From Thiobacillus sp. 65-29 (GTDB taxonomy: Bacteria; Pseudomonadota; Gammaproteobacteria; Burkholderiales; Thiobacillaceae), in the NCBI GenBank assembly GCA_001899775.1, contig MKWN01000016.1:167139-231138 (forward strand): a DNA stretch of 64,000 nucleotides, given 5' to 3'. Each line of letters opens with the position of its first letter. Within the stretch, counting starts at the first letter, position 1. The notes below the pieces were generated by a model. The model saw only the letters and a program-made list of their open reading frames with translations, was not told the origin of the DNA and made no database searches. Positions 38,141-51,375 of the stretch are shown here, one piece after another. The translations under genes were made by a program, and so were the position numbers.

Positions 38141-38226
38141 GATCCCGGATTGTCCATCGGGCGTCCGTGTGGACCGATTTCGGCCCGCAAGCGGGCCTCC
38201 TGCCGCCCGACGGACTATGTCCGGGA
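38141..38226. repeat. Palindromic repeat upstream of ssb
   Basis: Arms gatcccggattgtccatcgg plus gcg (38141-38163) and cgcccgacggactatgtccg plus gg (38204-38226), with the inner hairpin gcccgcaagcgggc (38183-38196). It belongs to the same loose family as 35276-35535, sharing gcaagcgg and cctcctgccg. It lies in the ssb promoter region. Confidence 0.65.
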
Positions 38227-38256
38227 CGATGCCTGCGCGGCAACAGCCGGATTCTA

Positions 38257-39639
38257 TCAGGCTGCGCCGATCAGGCTGCGCAAACCGGCCTCGTCCCAAC
38301 CGTGGGCACTGACTTTCAGCAGGGCGACGCCTTCCTCGGCGAGGACGCTCGCCTCGACGACGCCGGCGAGGGCCGCGAGCCGGGCCCGCAGCAACACGGC
38401 CTGATCGGCGGGCATGGCGCCGACGTGGAACATGCGGGTCTTGACGGCGGGCGGCGCAGCCATCGACAGCGCGACGACGAGCCACGCGCCCATCAGCACG
38501 ACACAGAAGGCGAAGGTCGCGGCAAAGCCATGATGCTGCGCCAGCCAGCCGCCGGCAACGCCGCCGAAAAACAGGCCCAGCGCCTGGGTGGTGTTGTACA
38601 CGCCCATCGCGGTGCCCTTGGCGGAGGCGGGCGCGAGTTTGGAAACCAGCGAGGGCAGCGTGGCCTCGAGGATGTTGAAGGCGACGAAAAACGCGAACAG
38701 CGCCCACACGATGGCCCAGAAATGGGCGATGCCAAGCGCGAGGCCGATCTGCGCGACGAGCATCAGCGCGATCGCACCGACGAATACGGGTTTCAGACGA
38801 TGGCGCTTCTCGCCATAAATGATGGCCGGCACCATCAGCGCGAAGGAGGCGAGCACCACCGGCAGGTACACCGCCCAGTGGTCGGCGGGGACGAGGCCGG
38901 CATTCTTCAGCGCCACCGGCACGACGACGAACATCGCCATCTGCGCCGCATGGAGGGCAAAAATGCCGAAGTCGAGGCGCAGCAATTGACGGTTCGCCAG
39001 CACCTCGCGCAGGCCGGCGGGATCGGTCTGCGCGTCGGCATGGAAACGGCTGACCGCAGGATCGGGTACCCAGTATTTCACCACCCAGATCGCCGCCAGG
39101 GTCAGCACGCCGGTGAGCGCGAACAGACCCGGCACGCCGATGGCGCGCGCGAGCGCCGGCCCCGCCGCCAGCGACACGGCGAAGGCGACGCCAATGGTCG
39201 AGCCGATCATCGCCATCGCCTTGGTGCGGTGTTCCTCACGGGTGAGGTCGGCGAGCATCGCGGTAACCACGGCGGACACCGCACCGGCGCCCTGCAGCGC
39301 GCGTCCGAAGATGGTCCAGTAGATGTCGGCCGCGGCGGCGGCGACGAAGCTGCCGAGCGCGAACACGAGCAGTCCGAAGACGATCACCTTCTTGCGGCCG
39401 ATGCGGTCGGACGCCATGCCGAAGGGCAGCATGAGCAGCGCCTGGGTGAGGCCGTACATGCCCAGCGCGAGGCCCACCAGGGTGTGGTTGTCGCCGCCCG
39501 GCAGGTGTTCTGCGTAGAGTGCGAACACCGGCAGGATGAGGAACATGCCCAGCATGCGCAGGCCGAAAATCGCCGCCAACCCGGTCGCGGCACGCGTTTC
39601 GGCGCGGGTCATGCGTTCGGACAGATCGAGCTCGGCCAC
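38257..39639 (-). CDS. MFS transporter with C-terminal YAM-like domain (YajR type)
   Basis: 460 residues, twelve hydrophobic helices, with the MFS loop motif [18 protein letters not shown] between helices 2 and 3. The last 65 residues or so ([29 protein letters not shown]) are soluble and match the ferredoxin-like YAM domain of YajR. It is probably a proton-driven drug or metabolite exporter. Divergent from uvrA. Confidence 0.9.
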   Translation of the reverse strand: MAELDLSERMTRAETRAATGLAAIFGLRMLGMFLILPVFALYAEHLPGGDNHTLVGLALGMYGLTQALLMLPFGMASDRIGRKKVIVFGLLVFALGSFVAAAAADIYWTIFGRALQGAGAVSAVVTAMLADLTREEHRTKAMAMIGSTIGVAFAVSLAAGPALARAIGVPGLFALTGVLTLAAIWVVKYWVPDPAVSRFHADAQTDPAGLREVLANRQLLRLDFGIFALHAAQMAMFVVVPVALKNAGLVPADHWAVYLPVVLASFALMVPAIIYGEKRHRLKPVFVGAIALMLVAQIGLALGIAHFWAIVWALFAFFVAFNILEATLPSLVSKLAPASAKGTAMGVYNTTQALGLFFGGVAGGWLAQHHGFAATFAFCVVLMGAWLVVALSMAAPPAVKTRMFHVGAMPADQAVLLRARLAALAGVVEASVLAEEGVALLKVSAHGWDEAGLRSLIGAA

Positions 39640-39703
39640 TGCAAATTACGTCGGATGGGGAAGTCCGCTATATTAGCAGGTTACGAATTACCCCCGCCCC
39701 CCC

Positions 39704-42525
<2,822 letters not shown>

Positions 42526-42529
<4 letters not shown>

Positions 42530-43260
42530 AGGAACCCGTCCGCCTGTCCAAGCTGATGTCCGAACGCGGGCTGTGTTCACGCCGCGAGGCGGACGCCTGC
42601 ATCGAACAAGGCCTGGTATTCGTCGACGGCCGGCGCATCACCGAACTGGGCACCAAGGTCGACCCGGATTGCGCGATCCGCCTCGACACCCAGGCACGCG
42701 CGCAGCAGGCCGAACGCGTGACGATCCTGCTGCACAAGCCGGTCGGCTACGTGTCGGGCCAGCCGGAGCCGGGTTACCAGCCGGCCGTGGCGCTGATCCA
42801 GCCCGCCACGCGCTGGCGCGAAGACCCCACAGCGCGCCGCTTTGCGCGCGAGCAGTTGAAGGGACTCGCCCCCGCCGGCCGCCTCGACATCGACTCGACC
42901 GGCCTGCTGGTGCTGACGCAGGATGGGCGCATCGCCAGGCAACTCATCGGCGACGATTCGGATATCGACAAGGAATACCTGGTACGCGTCGAGGGCCGCC
43001 TCGATGCGCAGGGGCTTGCCCTGCTCAACCACGGTCTCTCCCTCGACGGACACCGACTGCGCCCGGCGAAGGTGGCATGGCAGAACGCCGACCAGTTGCG
43101 CTTCGTGTTGCGCGAAGGCCGCAAGCGTCAGATCCGCCGCATGTGCGAGCTGGTCGGCCTGCGCGTGACGGGTCTGAAGCGCGTGCGCACCGGCCGCGTG
43201 CGCCTGGGCGAACTGCCGCTCGGGCAGTGGCGCTACCTGCGCGCCGACGAATCGTTCTGA
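42526..43260 (+). CDS. Pseudouridine synthase, RsuA/RluB/RluF family (probably RluF)
   Basis: 244 residues. N-terminal S4 domain ([31 protein letters not shown]), then the catalytic motif [21 protein letters not shown] with its Asp, and [20 protein letters not shown]. It isomerises uridine in 23S rRNA; the exact position is not fixed by the sequence. The ATG overlaps the uvrA stop by 4 bases (ATGA), suggesting coupled translation, an odd pairing of repair and RNA modification. Confidence 0.9.
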
Positions 43261-43276
43261 GCGACGCGATTGACCC

Positions 43277-46200
43277 TTACGGCTGCACCGCCTGCGGTGA
43301 CGACACGCGGCGGCGTGTCCACTCGATCAGGTCGTCGACAAAGCTGTACACCACGGGAATCACCAGCAGGCTGAGGAAGGTCGAGGTAATGAGGCCGCCG
43401 ATGACGACGATGGCCATGGGTGCGCGAAAGCTCGGGTCGGTACCGAAGCCGATGGCGATGGGCAGCATGCCCGCGCCCATCGCCATGGTCGTCATCACGA
43501 TCGGCCGCGCGCGTTTGTGGCAGGCGTCGAGCAGCGCGTCCCAGCGGTCGAGGCCGTGCACGCGGCGCGCCAGGATGGCGTAGTCGATGAGCAGGATGGA
43601 GTTTTTCGCGGCGATGCCCATCAGCATCACCAGGCCGATCATGGAAGGCATCGACAGCGCCGAGCCGGTGACGAACAGGGCCAGGAAGGCGCCCGGCACC
43701 GACAGCACCAGAGCGACGAGGATGGTCGCCGGCTGCACGAAACTCCTGAACAGCATCACCAGCACGACATAGATGCACAGCACCCCGGTGAGCATGGCCA
43801 GGCCGAAGCTGGCGAACAGTTCGTTCATCGCTTCGGCATCGCCGATCGTCGTCTGCGTCACGCCGGGCGGCAGGTTCCTGATGCTGGGCAGCGCGAGCGC
43901 CTGGCTTTCCACCAGACCGAGCGGCTGCTGATTCAGCTCGATCTCGAAGTTGATGTTGCGCTGCCGGTCGTAGCGGTCGATCTCGGCCGGTCCGCTGTCG
44001 AGACTGAGCGAGGCGACGTTGCCGATCAGGACCGGGCCGTGTTTTCCGGGAACCGTCATGCGCTCGAGCAAGGCGAGGTCCTGGCGCGCGCCCGGCGGCA
44101 GCTTGACGACGATCGGCACCTGGCGCTGCGACAGATTCAGCTTCGCCAGATCCTCGTCGTAGTCACCCGCCGTGGCAATGCGCAGGGTGTCGGCGATCGC
44201 CGCCGAGGTCACGCCGAGCTTCGCCGCCTTCTCGAAATCGGGCCGTACGACGAGCTCGGGGCGCACGAGGCTGGCGCTGGTGGTAACGTTGCCGATGCCG
44301 GGCAGGGTGCGCAGTTCGCGTTCGACGACGCGCGCATGCGCGGCCAGAATCTGGCCGTTCTCGCTCGCCAGCACCAGCACGTATTTCTCGCTCGATCCGC
44401 CGAACCCAACGTTGATGCGCGCGCCGGGCAGCGCCGCGAGCGCCTCGCGCAACTCGGCTTCGACGGTCTGCTTCCTGATGCCGCCACGCTGCGCGCGCGG
44501 CGTCATGTTGATCGTCAGCGTGGCCTTGCGCACTTCCGCCGCGCCGCGCGGCATGAACGGATCGGCGCCCGAAGCGCCACCGCCCACCGCCGTGTAGACC
44601 AGCTTCACGTGAGGATTCGCCTGCACGATCCTGCGTGCCCGTTCGGCGACCGCCAACGTCTCCTCGAAAGTCGCGCCGGGCGGCAGGGACAGATACACCT
44701 GGGTCTGCGACAGATCGTCCGGCGGGATGAAGCCGGTCGGCAAGAGCGGCACCAGCGCAAAGGAACCAAAGAAGAAACCCGCCGCGGCGATCAACGTGAG
44801 CACGCGATGCTTGAGGCACCAGGCCGCCCAGCGCAGATAGACGCCCATCCAGAAGGGTTCGCCGCGCGCCGTGCGTGGCGGCTTCAGGAAATATGCCGCC
44901 ATCATCGGCGTGAGCATGCGCGCCACCGCCAGCGAAAAGAACACCGCGATCGCCGCGCTCCAGCCGAATTGCACGAAGAACTTGCCTGGCACCCCGCTCA
45001 TGAACGCGGTGGGAAGGAACACCGCGATCAGCGTGAAGGTGGTGGCGATCACCGCCGTGCCGATTTCCTCGGCCGCCTCCATGGCCGCCTGGTAGGGCGT
45101 CTTGCCCATGCGCAGATGGCGGATGATGTTCTCGACCTCGACGATGGCGTCGTCCACCAGCACGCCGACGACCAGCGACAGGGACAGCAGGGTGACGACA
45201 TTGAGGGTGAAGCCCATCAGGTACATCGCGGCGAAGGCCGGGATCATGGACAGTGGCAGCGCGGTGGCGGATACCAGTGTGGCGCGCCCGTCGCGCAGGA
45301 AAATCCACACCACGAGGACTGCGAGGATGGCGCCCTCGATCAGCAGCGACAGCGAACCGTCGAAGTTTTCCTGTACCGGATCGACGAAATTGAAGGCTTC
45401 GGTGATGGCGATGTCGGGGTGCGCAGCCTCAATCCGCGCCAGCTCGGCGCGCACGCCGTCGGCCACCTCGATCTCGCCGGCGCCGCGGCTGCGCACGATC
45501 TCGAAGCCCACCACCGGCTTGCCATTGAGCAACGCCGCCGAGCGCCGTTCCGCGACGCTATCGCTGACCGTGGCGACCTGGTCCAGACGGATGCGACGGC
45601 CGTCGGACAGCGCGATGTCCATGCGCGCCAGTTCGTCGGCCGAGCGCACCGTGGCGATGGTGCGCACCGTCTGTTCCGCGCCGCCGACGTCGGCGCGCCC
45701 ACCGGGTGCTTCCTGCTGGATCCGTCGCAGTTGGCGCGAGATGTCGGCGGCGGTGGCGCCCAACGCCAGCAGGCGCGCCGGGTCGAGCTCCACCCGCACC
45801 TCGCGGTCGACGCCGCCCACGCGCGCCACCGCGCCCACGCCGCGCACGCTGAGCAGGCGCTTGGCGACGGTGTTGTCGACGAACCAGGACAGTGCCTCGT
45901 CGTCCATGCGGCTGGACGCGACGGTGTAGGTCAGGATCGGCGAGCCGGCCAGATTGACCTTCGAGATCACCGGATCGCGCAGATCCCCCGGCAGATCGGA
46001 GCGGATGCGCGACACCGCGTCGCGCACGTCGTCCACCGCTTCCTGCGTCGGCTTTTCCAGACGGAACTCGACGGTGATCGTCGCGGTGCCGTCCTGCACC
46101 TTGGTGTAGATGTGCTTGACGCCCTGCAGCGTGGCGACGACGTTCTCGATCTTGCGCGCGACCTCGGTCTCAAGCTGCGCAGGCGCGGCGCCAGGCAGCG

Positions 46201-46348
46201 TCGCCGACACCGTCACCGTCGGCAGGTCGATATCCGGGAACTGCTGGATCTTCATCGTCCTGAACGCCAGCAGACCTGCCAGCGTCAGCACGACGAACAG
46301 CAACACGAACGGAATCGGGTTGCGGATCGCCCAGGACGAGACATTCAT
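43277..46348 (-). CDS. RND efflux pump, HAE1-like inner-membrane subunit
   Basis: 1023 residues. N-terminal helix WAIRNPIPFVLLFVVLTLAGLLAF, then a periplasmic porter domain. Helix 4 holds the proton-relay Asp pair (VVGVLVDDAIVEVENI), as in AcrB/MexB-type HAE1 pumps. The second half mirrors the first. It should expel organic compounds with the adaptor. No outer-membrane partner gene is adjacent. The ATG at 46348 overlaps the adaptor stop by 4 bases. Confidence 0.95.
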   Translation of the reverse strand: MNVSSWAIRNPIPFVLLFVVLTLAGLLAFRTMKIQQFPDIDLPTVTVSATLPGAAPAQLETEVARKIENVVATLQGVKHIYTKVQDGTATITVEFRLEKPTQEAVDDVRDAVSRIRSDLPGDLRDPVISKVNLAGSPILTYTVASSRMDDEALSWFVDNTVAKRLLSVRGVGAVARVGGVDREVRVELDPARLLALGATAADISRQLRRIQQEAPGGRADVGGAEQTVRTIATVRSADELARMDIALSDGRRIRLDQVATVSDSVAERRSAALLNGKPVVGFEIVRSRGAGEIEVADGVRAELARIEAAHPDIAITEAFNFVDPVQENFDGSLSLLIEGAILAVLVVWIFLRDGRATLVSATALPLSMIPAFAAMYLMGFTLNVVTLLSLSLVVGVLVDDAIVEVENIIRHLRMGKTPYQAAMEAAEEIGTAVIATTFTLIAVFLPTAFMSGVPGKFFVQFGWSAAIAVFFSLAVARMLTPMMAAYFLKPPRTARGEPFWMGVYLRWAAWCLKHRVLTLIAAAGFFFGSFALVPLLPTGFIPPDDLSQTQVYLSLPPGATFEETLAVAERARRIVQANPHVKLVYTAVGGGASGADPFMPRGAAEVRKATLTINMTPRAQRGGIRKQTVEAELREALAALPGARINVGFGGSSEKYVLVLASENGQILAAHARVVERELRTLPGIGNVTTSASLVRPELVVRPDFEKAAKLGVTSAAIADTLRIATAGDYDEDLAKLNLSQRQVPIVVKLPPGARQDLALLERMTVPGKHGPVLIGNVASLSLDSGPAEIDRYDRQRNINFEIELNQQPLGLVESQALALPSIRNLPPGVTQTTIGDAEAMNELFASFGLAMLTGVLCIYVVLVMLFRSFVQPATILVALVLSVPGAFLALFVTGSALSMPSMIGLVMLMGIAAKNSILLIDYAILARRVHGLDRWDALLDACHKRARPIVMTTMAMGAGMLPIAIGFGTDPSFRAPMAIVVIGGLITSTFLSLLVIPVVYSFVDDLIEWTRRRVSSPQAVQP

Positions 46349-47529
46349 CGCTGAATATCCGTCGAGCGCGCGTTGTCGGCGGTGCCGACCACCCGCACGC
46401 GGTCGCCGTCGGCCAGAAAGCCGACGCCGCTTGCCACCACCCGCGTGCTCTCCGCGATGCCGTCGACGATCTCGATGCGATCGCCCATGCGCTGCCCCGC
46501 GCTGACTTTCGTCTCCGCGACGCGGTCCTGCGCGTCGAGCCGGAACACGTAGGCAAATCCTTCGCGCAGCAGCACGGCAGACTGCGGCAGGCTCAGTACA
46601 CGCGCGCGTCCAAGCTCGAACTCGCCGCGCGCGAAGCTGCCTGCACGCAGCGCATCGCCGGTCCCGGCAACCGGCAGGTCGACATACACCAGGCCATTCA
46701 GCGTCTGCGGATCCACCGTGGGCGCGACCATGCGCACGCGCCCCTGGACGCGCGTGCCGTCGGGCGCGCTCAGCGTGGCCGTGACCCCGGGCTGCAACCG
46801 GCCCAGATCGGGCGCGCTCACTTCGGCACGCCACTCGAGGCGGCCGCCGCGGATCAGGCGGAACAGTTCCTGCCCCGGCTGTGTCATCGAGCCGACCGTC
46901 GCGGCGCGCGCGGAAATCACGCCATCGTCGGGTGCACGCACGACGGTTTGTGCCAGCCGCAGCCGTGCCGACTGCAACCGGGCGCGCGCGGCGTTGAGGC
47001 GGGCAAGCGCCGTCTTCTCCGCGGTGAGGTACTGGGTGATCTGCTGCGCGCTCAGAAAGCCGGTCGCCTGGAACTGCCGCGCACGGTCGCCGTTGGCGCG
47101 CGCTTCGGCGAGCATCGCTTCCGCTTCGGTCAGCGCCGCCGTCGCCTCGGCCAGTTCGGCGGTCACGGTGTCATCGGCAATGCGCGCCAGCACCTCGCCC
47201 CTTTTTACGCGGTCACCGACATTCACCCGCACTTCGGTCAGTCGCAGATTGCCGATCTCGGCACCGATGACCGCCTCCTGCCAGGCCGCGATATTGCCGT
47301 TGGCCGGCAGCACCTGCGGCCACTCGCTCCACTGCGGCGTGACGGCGGTGACAGTGAGCGCCGCACGCGCCCCGGCGGGTTCCGCCGCCTGCTTGGCAGC
47401 GGGTTCCCGGCCACGCGGCGCAACCTCCGCGGAATCCCGCAGCGCCATCCCGATGACGACGGCCCCGAGGAGGAGCGCCACGAGCACAAGAACAGGTTTC
47501 AATCTCGAAGGGGCCAAAGGGAAGGCCAT
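46345..47529 (-). CDS. RND efflux periplasmic adaptor (membrane fusion protein)
   Basis: 394 residues. N-terminal helix (VLVLVALLLGAVVIGMAL), barrel-sandwich lipoyl segment (NLRLTEVRVNVGDRVKRGEVLARI), alpha-hairpin (ELAEATAALTEAEAMLAEARANGDRARQF), then VRAPDDGVISARAATVGSM. It bridges the RND pump to an outer-membrane channel. It is the first gene of the pump operon and divergent from the glycerate kinase gene. The gap 47530-47724 contains a ccgggg/ccccgg hairpin and no gene. Confidence 0.95.
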   Translation of the reverse strand: MAFPLAPSRLKPVLVLVALLLGAVVIGMALRDSAEVAPRGREPAAKQAAEPAGARAALTVTAVTPQWSEWPQVLPANGNIAAWQEAVIGAEIGNLRLTEVRVNVGDRVKRGEVLARIADDTVTAELAEATAALTEAEAMLAEARANGDRARQFQATGFLSAQQITQYLTAEKTALARLNAARARLQSARLRLAQTVVRAPDDGVISARAATVGSMTQPGQELFRLIRGGRLEWRAEVSAPDLGRLQPGVTATLSAPDGTRVQGRVRMVAPTVDPQTLNGLVYVDLPVAGTGDALRAGSFARGEFELGRARVLSLPQSAVLLREGFAYVFRLDAQDRVAETKVSAGQRMGDRIEIVDGIAESTRVVASGVGFLADGDRVRVVGTADNARSTDIQR

Positions 47530-47724
47530 CGTCTCACCCTGGAATTACCACTTGTTTCAGCGACGGATACCCGCCCATTGCGGTTCGGTCATCCGGGAAT
47601 CTCAGCCAGCCGGGGTTTTCGGGAAGATCCCCGGCAAGGATGTATGCTGCGCCGTGAGTGTATATGGAAACACGCGTGCGCAGCACGCCGGCCGTGCGCC
47701 GCGCGCGCCCCGACGACATTCATC

Positions 47725-49029
47725 ATGAACCCACCCCGTCACACCGATCGTCATGCCGCAACGCCACGCCCTCTGCGTCTGCTGCGGGAATCCTTCGCCG
47801 CCGCCGTCGCGGCCGCCGACCCCCTGCGCATCCTGCCGCCACATCTTCCCCCGCCACCGCGCGGCCGCACGCTCGTGCTCGGCGGCGGCAAGGCGGCAGC
47901 CAGCATGGCCGCGGCGGTGGAAGCGCATTGGCCGGCCGATGCGCCACTGTCCGGTCTGGTCGTCACGCGTTACCGGCACGGGCTGCCAACGCGCCGCATC
48001 GAAGTCGTCGAGGCGAGCCATCCACTGCCCGACGGACGCGGCGAGACGGCCGCCCTGCACATGCTGCATCTGGCCGCCGAACTTGGCCCGGACGACCTGC
48101 TGCTGGCGCTGATCTCCGGCGGCGGGTCCAGCCTGCTCGCCGCCCCGGTGGCGGGCGTGACGCTAAAAGATCTGCGCCAGGTCACCCGCGCGCTGCTCGG
48201 CGCGGGCGCCACCATCCAGGACATCAACACCGTGCGCAAGCACCTCACGCGTGTCTCCGGCGGACAACTGGCGCGCGCGGCCGGCGGCGCACGCGTGCTG
48301 GCGCTGATCATTTCCGACGTCGTCGGCGACGATCCGGTGCACATCGCCTCCGGCCCCTGCGCTGCCGACCCCAGCCGCTGCGCGGACGCGCTGGCCTGCC
48401 TCGCGCGTTTCCGCATCGACGCGCCCGCGGCGGTGACCACCCACCTCGAAGCCTGCGTCGCGGGTACGGTACCCGACACGCCCAAGCCGGGCGATCCCGC
48501 TTTCGCCCGCGTGGAAAACCGCATCATCGCCCGCGCCCACGACAGTCTCCTGGCGGCCGTGCGCCACTTCGAAGGAAACGGCATCCCCGCCCTGCTGCTG
48601 TCCGATTGCGTCAGCGGTGACGCGCAGGCCGTGGCGCGCCAGCATGCCGCGCTCGCACGCGCCATCGCGCAGCGGGGGCCGCTCGCCCTGGTATCGGGAG
48701 GCGAGACCACCGTTACCCTGCGTCCGCGCCACGGTCGCGGCGGACGCAACACCGAATTCCTGCTGGCGCTCGCCCTCGCGCTCGGCGACACGCCGGCCTG
48801 GGTCATCGCCTGCGACACCGACGGCATCGACGGCAGCGAAGACAACGCCGGCGCCCTGATCACCCCCGACACGCTCGCCCGCGCCCGCACATGCGGCCTC
48901 GACGCCGCAGCGCGCCTCGCCGCGCACGACAGCCACGGATTCTTTGCAGCACTCGACGACCTCGTTATCACCGGCCCGACGCGCACCAACGTCAACGATT
49001 TTCGCGCGCTGCTGCTGGGTGTGGACTGA
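47725..49029 (+). CDS. Glycerate 2-kinase, MOFRL family
   Basis: 434 residues. LVLGGGKAAASMAAAVE, LLLALISGGGSSLLAAP, DVVGDDPVHIASGP and the MOFRL-domain GGRNTEFLLALALAL ... DTDGIDGSEDNAGA. It phosphorylates glycerate at O2 in the serine/glyoxylate route, compatible with glyA. The ATG at 47725 is chosen; the frame before it is shadow of the adaptor gene. It ends 1 base from the convergent SAM hydrolase. Confidence 0.92.
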   Translation: MNPPRHTDRHAATPRPLRLLRESFAAAVAAADPLRILPPHLPPPPRGRTLVLGGGKAAASMAAAVEAHWPADAPLSGLVVTRYRHGLPTRRIEVVEASHPLPDGRGETAALHMLHLAAELGPDDLLLALISGGGSSLLAAPVAGVTLKDLRQVTRALLGAGATIQDINTVRKHLTRVSGGQLARAAGGARVLALIISDVVGDDPVHIASGPCAADPSRCADALACLARFRIDAPAAVTTHLEACVAGTVPDTPKPGDPAFARVENRIIARAHDSLLAAVRHFEGNGIPALLLSDCVSGDAQAVARQHAALARAIAQRGPLALVSGGETTVTLRPRHGRGGRNTEFLLALALALGDTPAWVIACDTDGIDGSEDNAGALITPDTLARARTCGLDAAARLAAHDSHGFFAALDDLVITGPTRTNVNDFRALLLGVD

Positions 49030-49030
49030 T

Positions 49031-49759
49031 TCAGCTCGCCCGTTCCACGTCCACCCGGTCGCCGACGCGCAGGCCATAGGTCGCCGCGGCACTGCCGCGA
49101 TTGACCGCAAGTTCGATGAGACCGACGCTGTTCACGAACCACAGGCCGTGGCCCTTCTCCACCGCAGCGAAACAGTCGCCCCGCGCAAATTCCCGCCCCG
49201 CCGCACGCACACGTGCCACGGACGGTTCACCGCGCACGCCGGTCCAGGCGTTGCCGTAGTGATCAACATAGATGATGCGCGGCAGATCGCCGGCGTCGAA
49301 TTCGACACCCAGCGCATCGACCCCGTCGAGCCGCTCCTGCGGAAAATCCCCACGCGCCAGCGCCGCCGCGACCGGGGCGAACAGGTCACGCCCGTGAAAC
49401 GTGGCCGACAGCACCTCCGGCCGCCAGGTAATGCGCCACAGCCGTGTATCCGGCGCGCGCGCGGCGACCACCGACAGCAGGCCGTTGTCCGGCCCCACGT
49501 ACCAGCGCCCACACGCCTGCATCACCACGCTGCCGCGCGGCGTGCCGACGCCCGGGTCGACCACCGCAAGAAACACCGCACCAGGCGGAAACCCGCCCGC
49601 CAGCGCGGCCAGCAGATGGGCGCCGGCATGCGGATTGAAATCCGGCACCTCGTGCAACAGATCGATCACCGGAACGCCCGGTGCAACGGTGGCGAGCCGC
49701 GCCTTCACCTGCCCCACATAGGGATCGCGGCTGCCGAAGTCGGTAAAGAGCACGATCAT
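49031..49759 (-). CDS. SAM hydrolase (SAM hydroxide adenosyltransferase, DUF62)
   Basis: 242 residues. IVLFTDFGSRDPYVGQVK, VVDPGVGTPRG (catalytic Asp/Arg) and TFHGRDLFAPVAAALA (His), with C-terminal YVDHYGNAWTGV. Members split SAM to adenosine and methionine with water; the chlorinase/fluorinase loop is absent. Physiological role unclear. Single gene between glycerate kinase and the ribosomal cluster. Confidence 0.92.
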   Translation of the reverse strand: MIVLFTDFGSRDPYVGQVKARLATVAPGVPVIDLLHEVPDFNPHAGAHLLAALAGGFPPGAVFLAVVDPGVGTPRGSVVMQACGRWYVGPDNGLLSVVAARAPDTRLWRITWRPEVLSATFHGRDLFAPVAAALARGDFPQERLDGVDALGVEFDAGDLPRIIYVDHYGNAWTGVRGEPSVARVRAAGREFARGDCFAAVEKGHGLWFVNSVGLIELAVNRGSAAATYGLRVGDRVDVERAS

Positions 49760-49846
49760 GGAAAGATGAGCGGAGGTTGAATGGGGTGACTATGCACGTG
49801 GCAGGGCCCTGCCCGCAAGATCGCCTCGCTCGCGCGGGAATCAGGT

Positions 49847-49872
49847 AAAAAAAAGCCGGGACACGCCCGGCT
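49847..49872 (-). terminator. Rho-independent terminator of the ribosomal cluster
   Basis: On the minus strand AGCCGGG, a five-base loop and CCCGGCT form a 7-bp stem followed by a run of eight T. It lies 22 bases after the rplQ stop and ends the supercluster. Confidence 0.93.
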
Positions 49873-49893
49873 GTTTTCTATATCGCGGCAAGC

Positions 49894-50283
49894 TTACTCG
49901 GCCTCGGTAGCTGCCTCGTCCGACGCCGGGCGATCCACCAGTTCGACCAGAGCCATCGGCGCATTGTCACCGACGCGGAAACCATACTTGAGGATGCGCA
50001 GATAGCCACCGGGGCGGGCCTTGTAGCGCGGGCCCAGCTCGCCGAACAGCTTTACCACCATCTCGCGATCGCGCAGGCGATCGAAGGCCAGGCGATGGTT
50101 GGCCAGCGTGGGCTCCTTGCCCAGGGTGATCAGCGGCTCGACGAAGCGGCGCAGTTCCTTGGCCTTGGGCAGGGTTGTCTTGATGACTTCATGGCGCAGC
50201 AGCGAATTGCTCATGTTGCGGAACATGGCCAGACGGTGGCTGGTGGTGCGATTGAGTTTGCGGTTCGATTGACGATGGCGCAT
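49894..50283 (-). CDS. rplQ: 50S ribosomal protein L17
   Basis: 129 residues, [17 protein letters not shown] with [19 protein letters not shown]. Binds 23S rRNA domain III and lines the nascent-chain exit tunnel outer face. Last gene of the alpha part, 81 bases after rpoA, with the terminator beyond. Acidic tail EAATEAE typical of Betaproteobacteria. Confidence 0.98.
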   Translation of the reverse strand: MRHRQSNRKLNRTTSHRLAMFRNMSNSLLRHEVIKTTLPKAKELRRFVEPLITLGKEPTLANHRLAFDRLRDREMVVKLFGELGPRYKARPGGYLRILKYGFRVGDNAPMALVELVDRPASDEAATEAE

Positions 50284-50364
50284 GGCGGTGTCCTTTCAGT
50301 ATGTATTCTTGGGCAAGGCTGCCTGCCACGGCGGCCCGCACTTTATTGTCAGCGTTGGTTTGAA

Positions 50365-51345
50365 TCAGGGGCGCTCGAGTCCGGCGGGCGGCCAGTTCTC
50401 CAGCTTCATGCCCAGCGACAGGCCCTTGGAGGCCAGCACGTCCTTGATCTCGTTGAGCGACTTGCGGCCCAGGTTCGGGGTGCGCAGCAACTCGGTCTCG
50501 GAACGCTGGATCAGGTCGCCGATGAAGTAGATGTTCTCGGCCTTCAGGCAGTTCGCCGAACGCACGGTCAGCTCGAGATCGTCCACCGGGCGCAGCAGCA
50601 TCGGGTCGACCTGCGGCGAGCGCGGCGACTCGGATTGGACCGGCGTGCCTTCCAGATCGGCGAACACCGACAACTGGCTGACCAGGATGCGGGCCGCCGT
50701 GCGCACCGCCTCCTCGGGTTCGACCACGCCGTTGGTCTCGATGTCGATGACCAGGCGGTCGAGGTCGGTGCGCTGCTCGACACGCGCGCTTTCCACCGAG
50801 TACGCGACGCGCCGCACCGGGCTGAACGAGGCATCGACGAGGATGGAGCCGACGGCGCGGGTTTCTTCCGGCACCTTGCGCGCGGTCGCGGGCTGATAGC
50901 CGCGTCCCGCCTCGATCTTGATCTCCATGTCGAGCTTGCCGCCCTTGGTCAGATGCGCAATGACATGGTCCGGATTCAAGACTTCGATGTCATGGCCGAC
51001 CTCGATGTCACCCGCGGTGACCACGCCCTCACCGGACTTGGAGACGCGCAGGATGGCGGCCGGCTTGCCGTGCATCTTGAAGGCGATGCCCTTCAGGTTG
51101 AGCAGGATGTCGACGACGTCTTCCTGCACCCCCTCGATGGTCGAGTACTCGTGCACGACGCCACTGATGGTGACCTCGGTCGGCGCGTAACCGACCATGG
51201 ACGACAGCAGGACACGACGCAGCGCATTGCCGAGCGTGTGGCCATAGCCGCGCTCGAAGGGTTCCATGATGACCTTGGCGTGCAGCGGCGAGGCGCGATC
51301 CACCTCGACGATCCGCGGCTTGAGAAAATCCGTTGCGCTTTGCAT
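50365..51345 (-). CDS. rpoA: RNA polymerase alpha subunit
   Basis: 326 residues. N-terminal dimerisation domain ([21 protein letters not shown]) and C-terminal DNA-binding domain ([24 protein letters not shown] ... [13 protein letters not shown]). The C-terminal residues contact UP elements and activators. Between rpsD and rplQ, the standard alpha operon place. Confidence 0.99.
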   Translation of the reverse strand: MQSATDFLKPRIVEVDRASPLHAKVIMEPFERGYGHTLGNALRRVLLSSMVGYAPTEVTISGVVHEYSTIEGVQEDVVDILLNLKGIAFKMHGKPAAILRVSKSGEGVVTAGDIEVGHDIEVLNPDHVIAHLTKGGKLDMEIKIEAGRGYQPATARKVPEETRAVGSILVDASFSPVRRVAYSVESARVEQRTDLDRLVIDIETNGVVEPEEAVRTAARILVSQLSVFADLEGTPVQSESPRSPQVDPMLLRPVDDLELTVRSANCLKAENIYFIGDLIQRSETELLRTPNLGRKSLNEIKDVLASKGLSLGMKLENWPPAGLERP

Positions 51346-51375
51346 GGGGTGCGTTTCCTTACGTCTGGCTCAGGC

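Noticed and set aside
39640..39703. SOS box before uvrA
   Set aside because: No CTGT-N8-ACAG pattern on either strand.
43517..46354. 945-codon open frame on the plus strand
   Set aside because: Antisense of the RND pump, rich in His/Gln/Arg, without domains.
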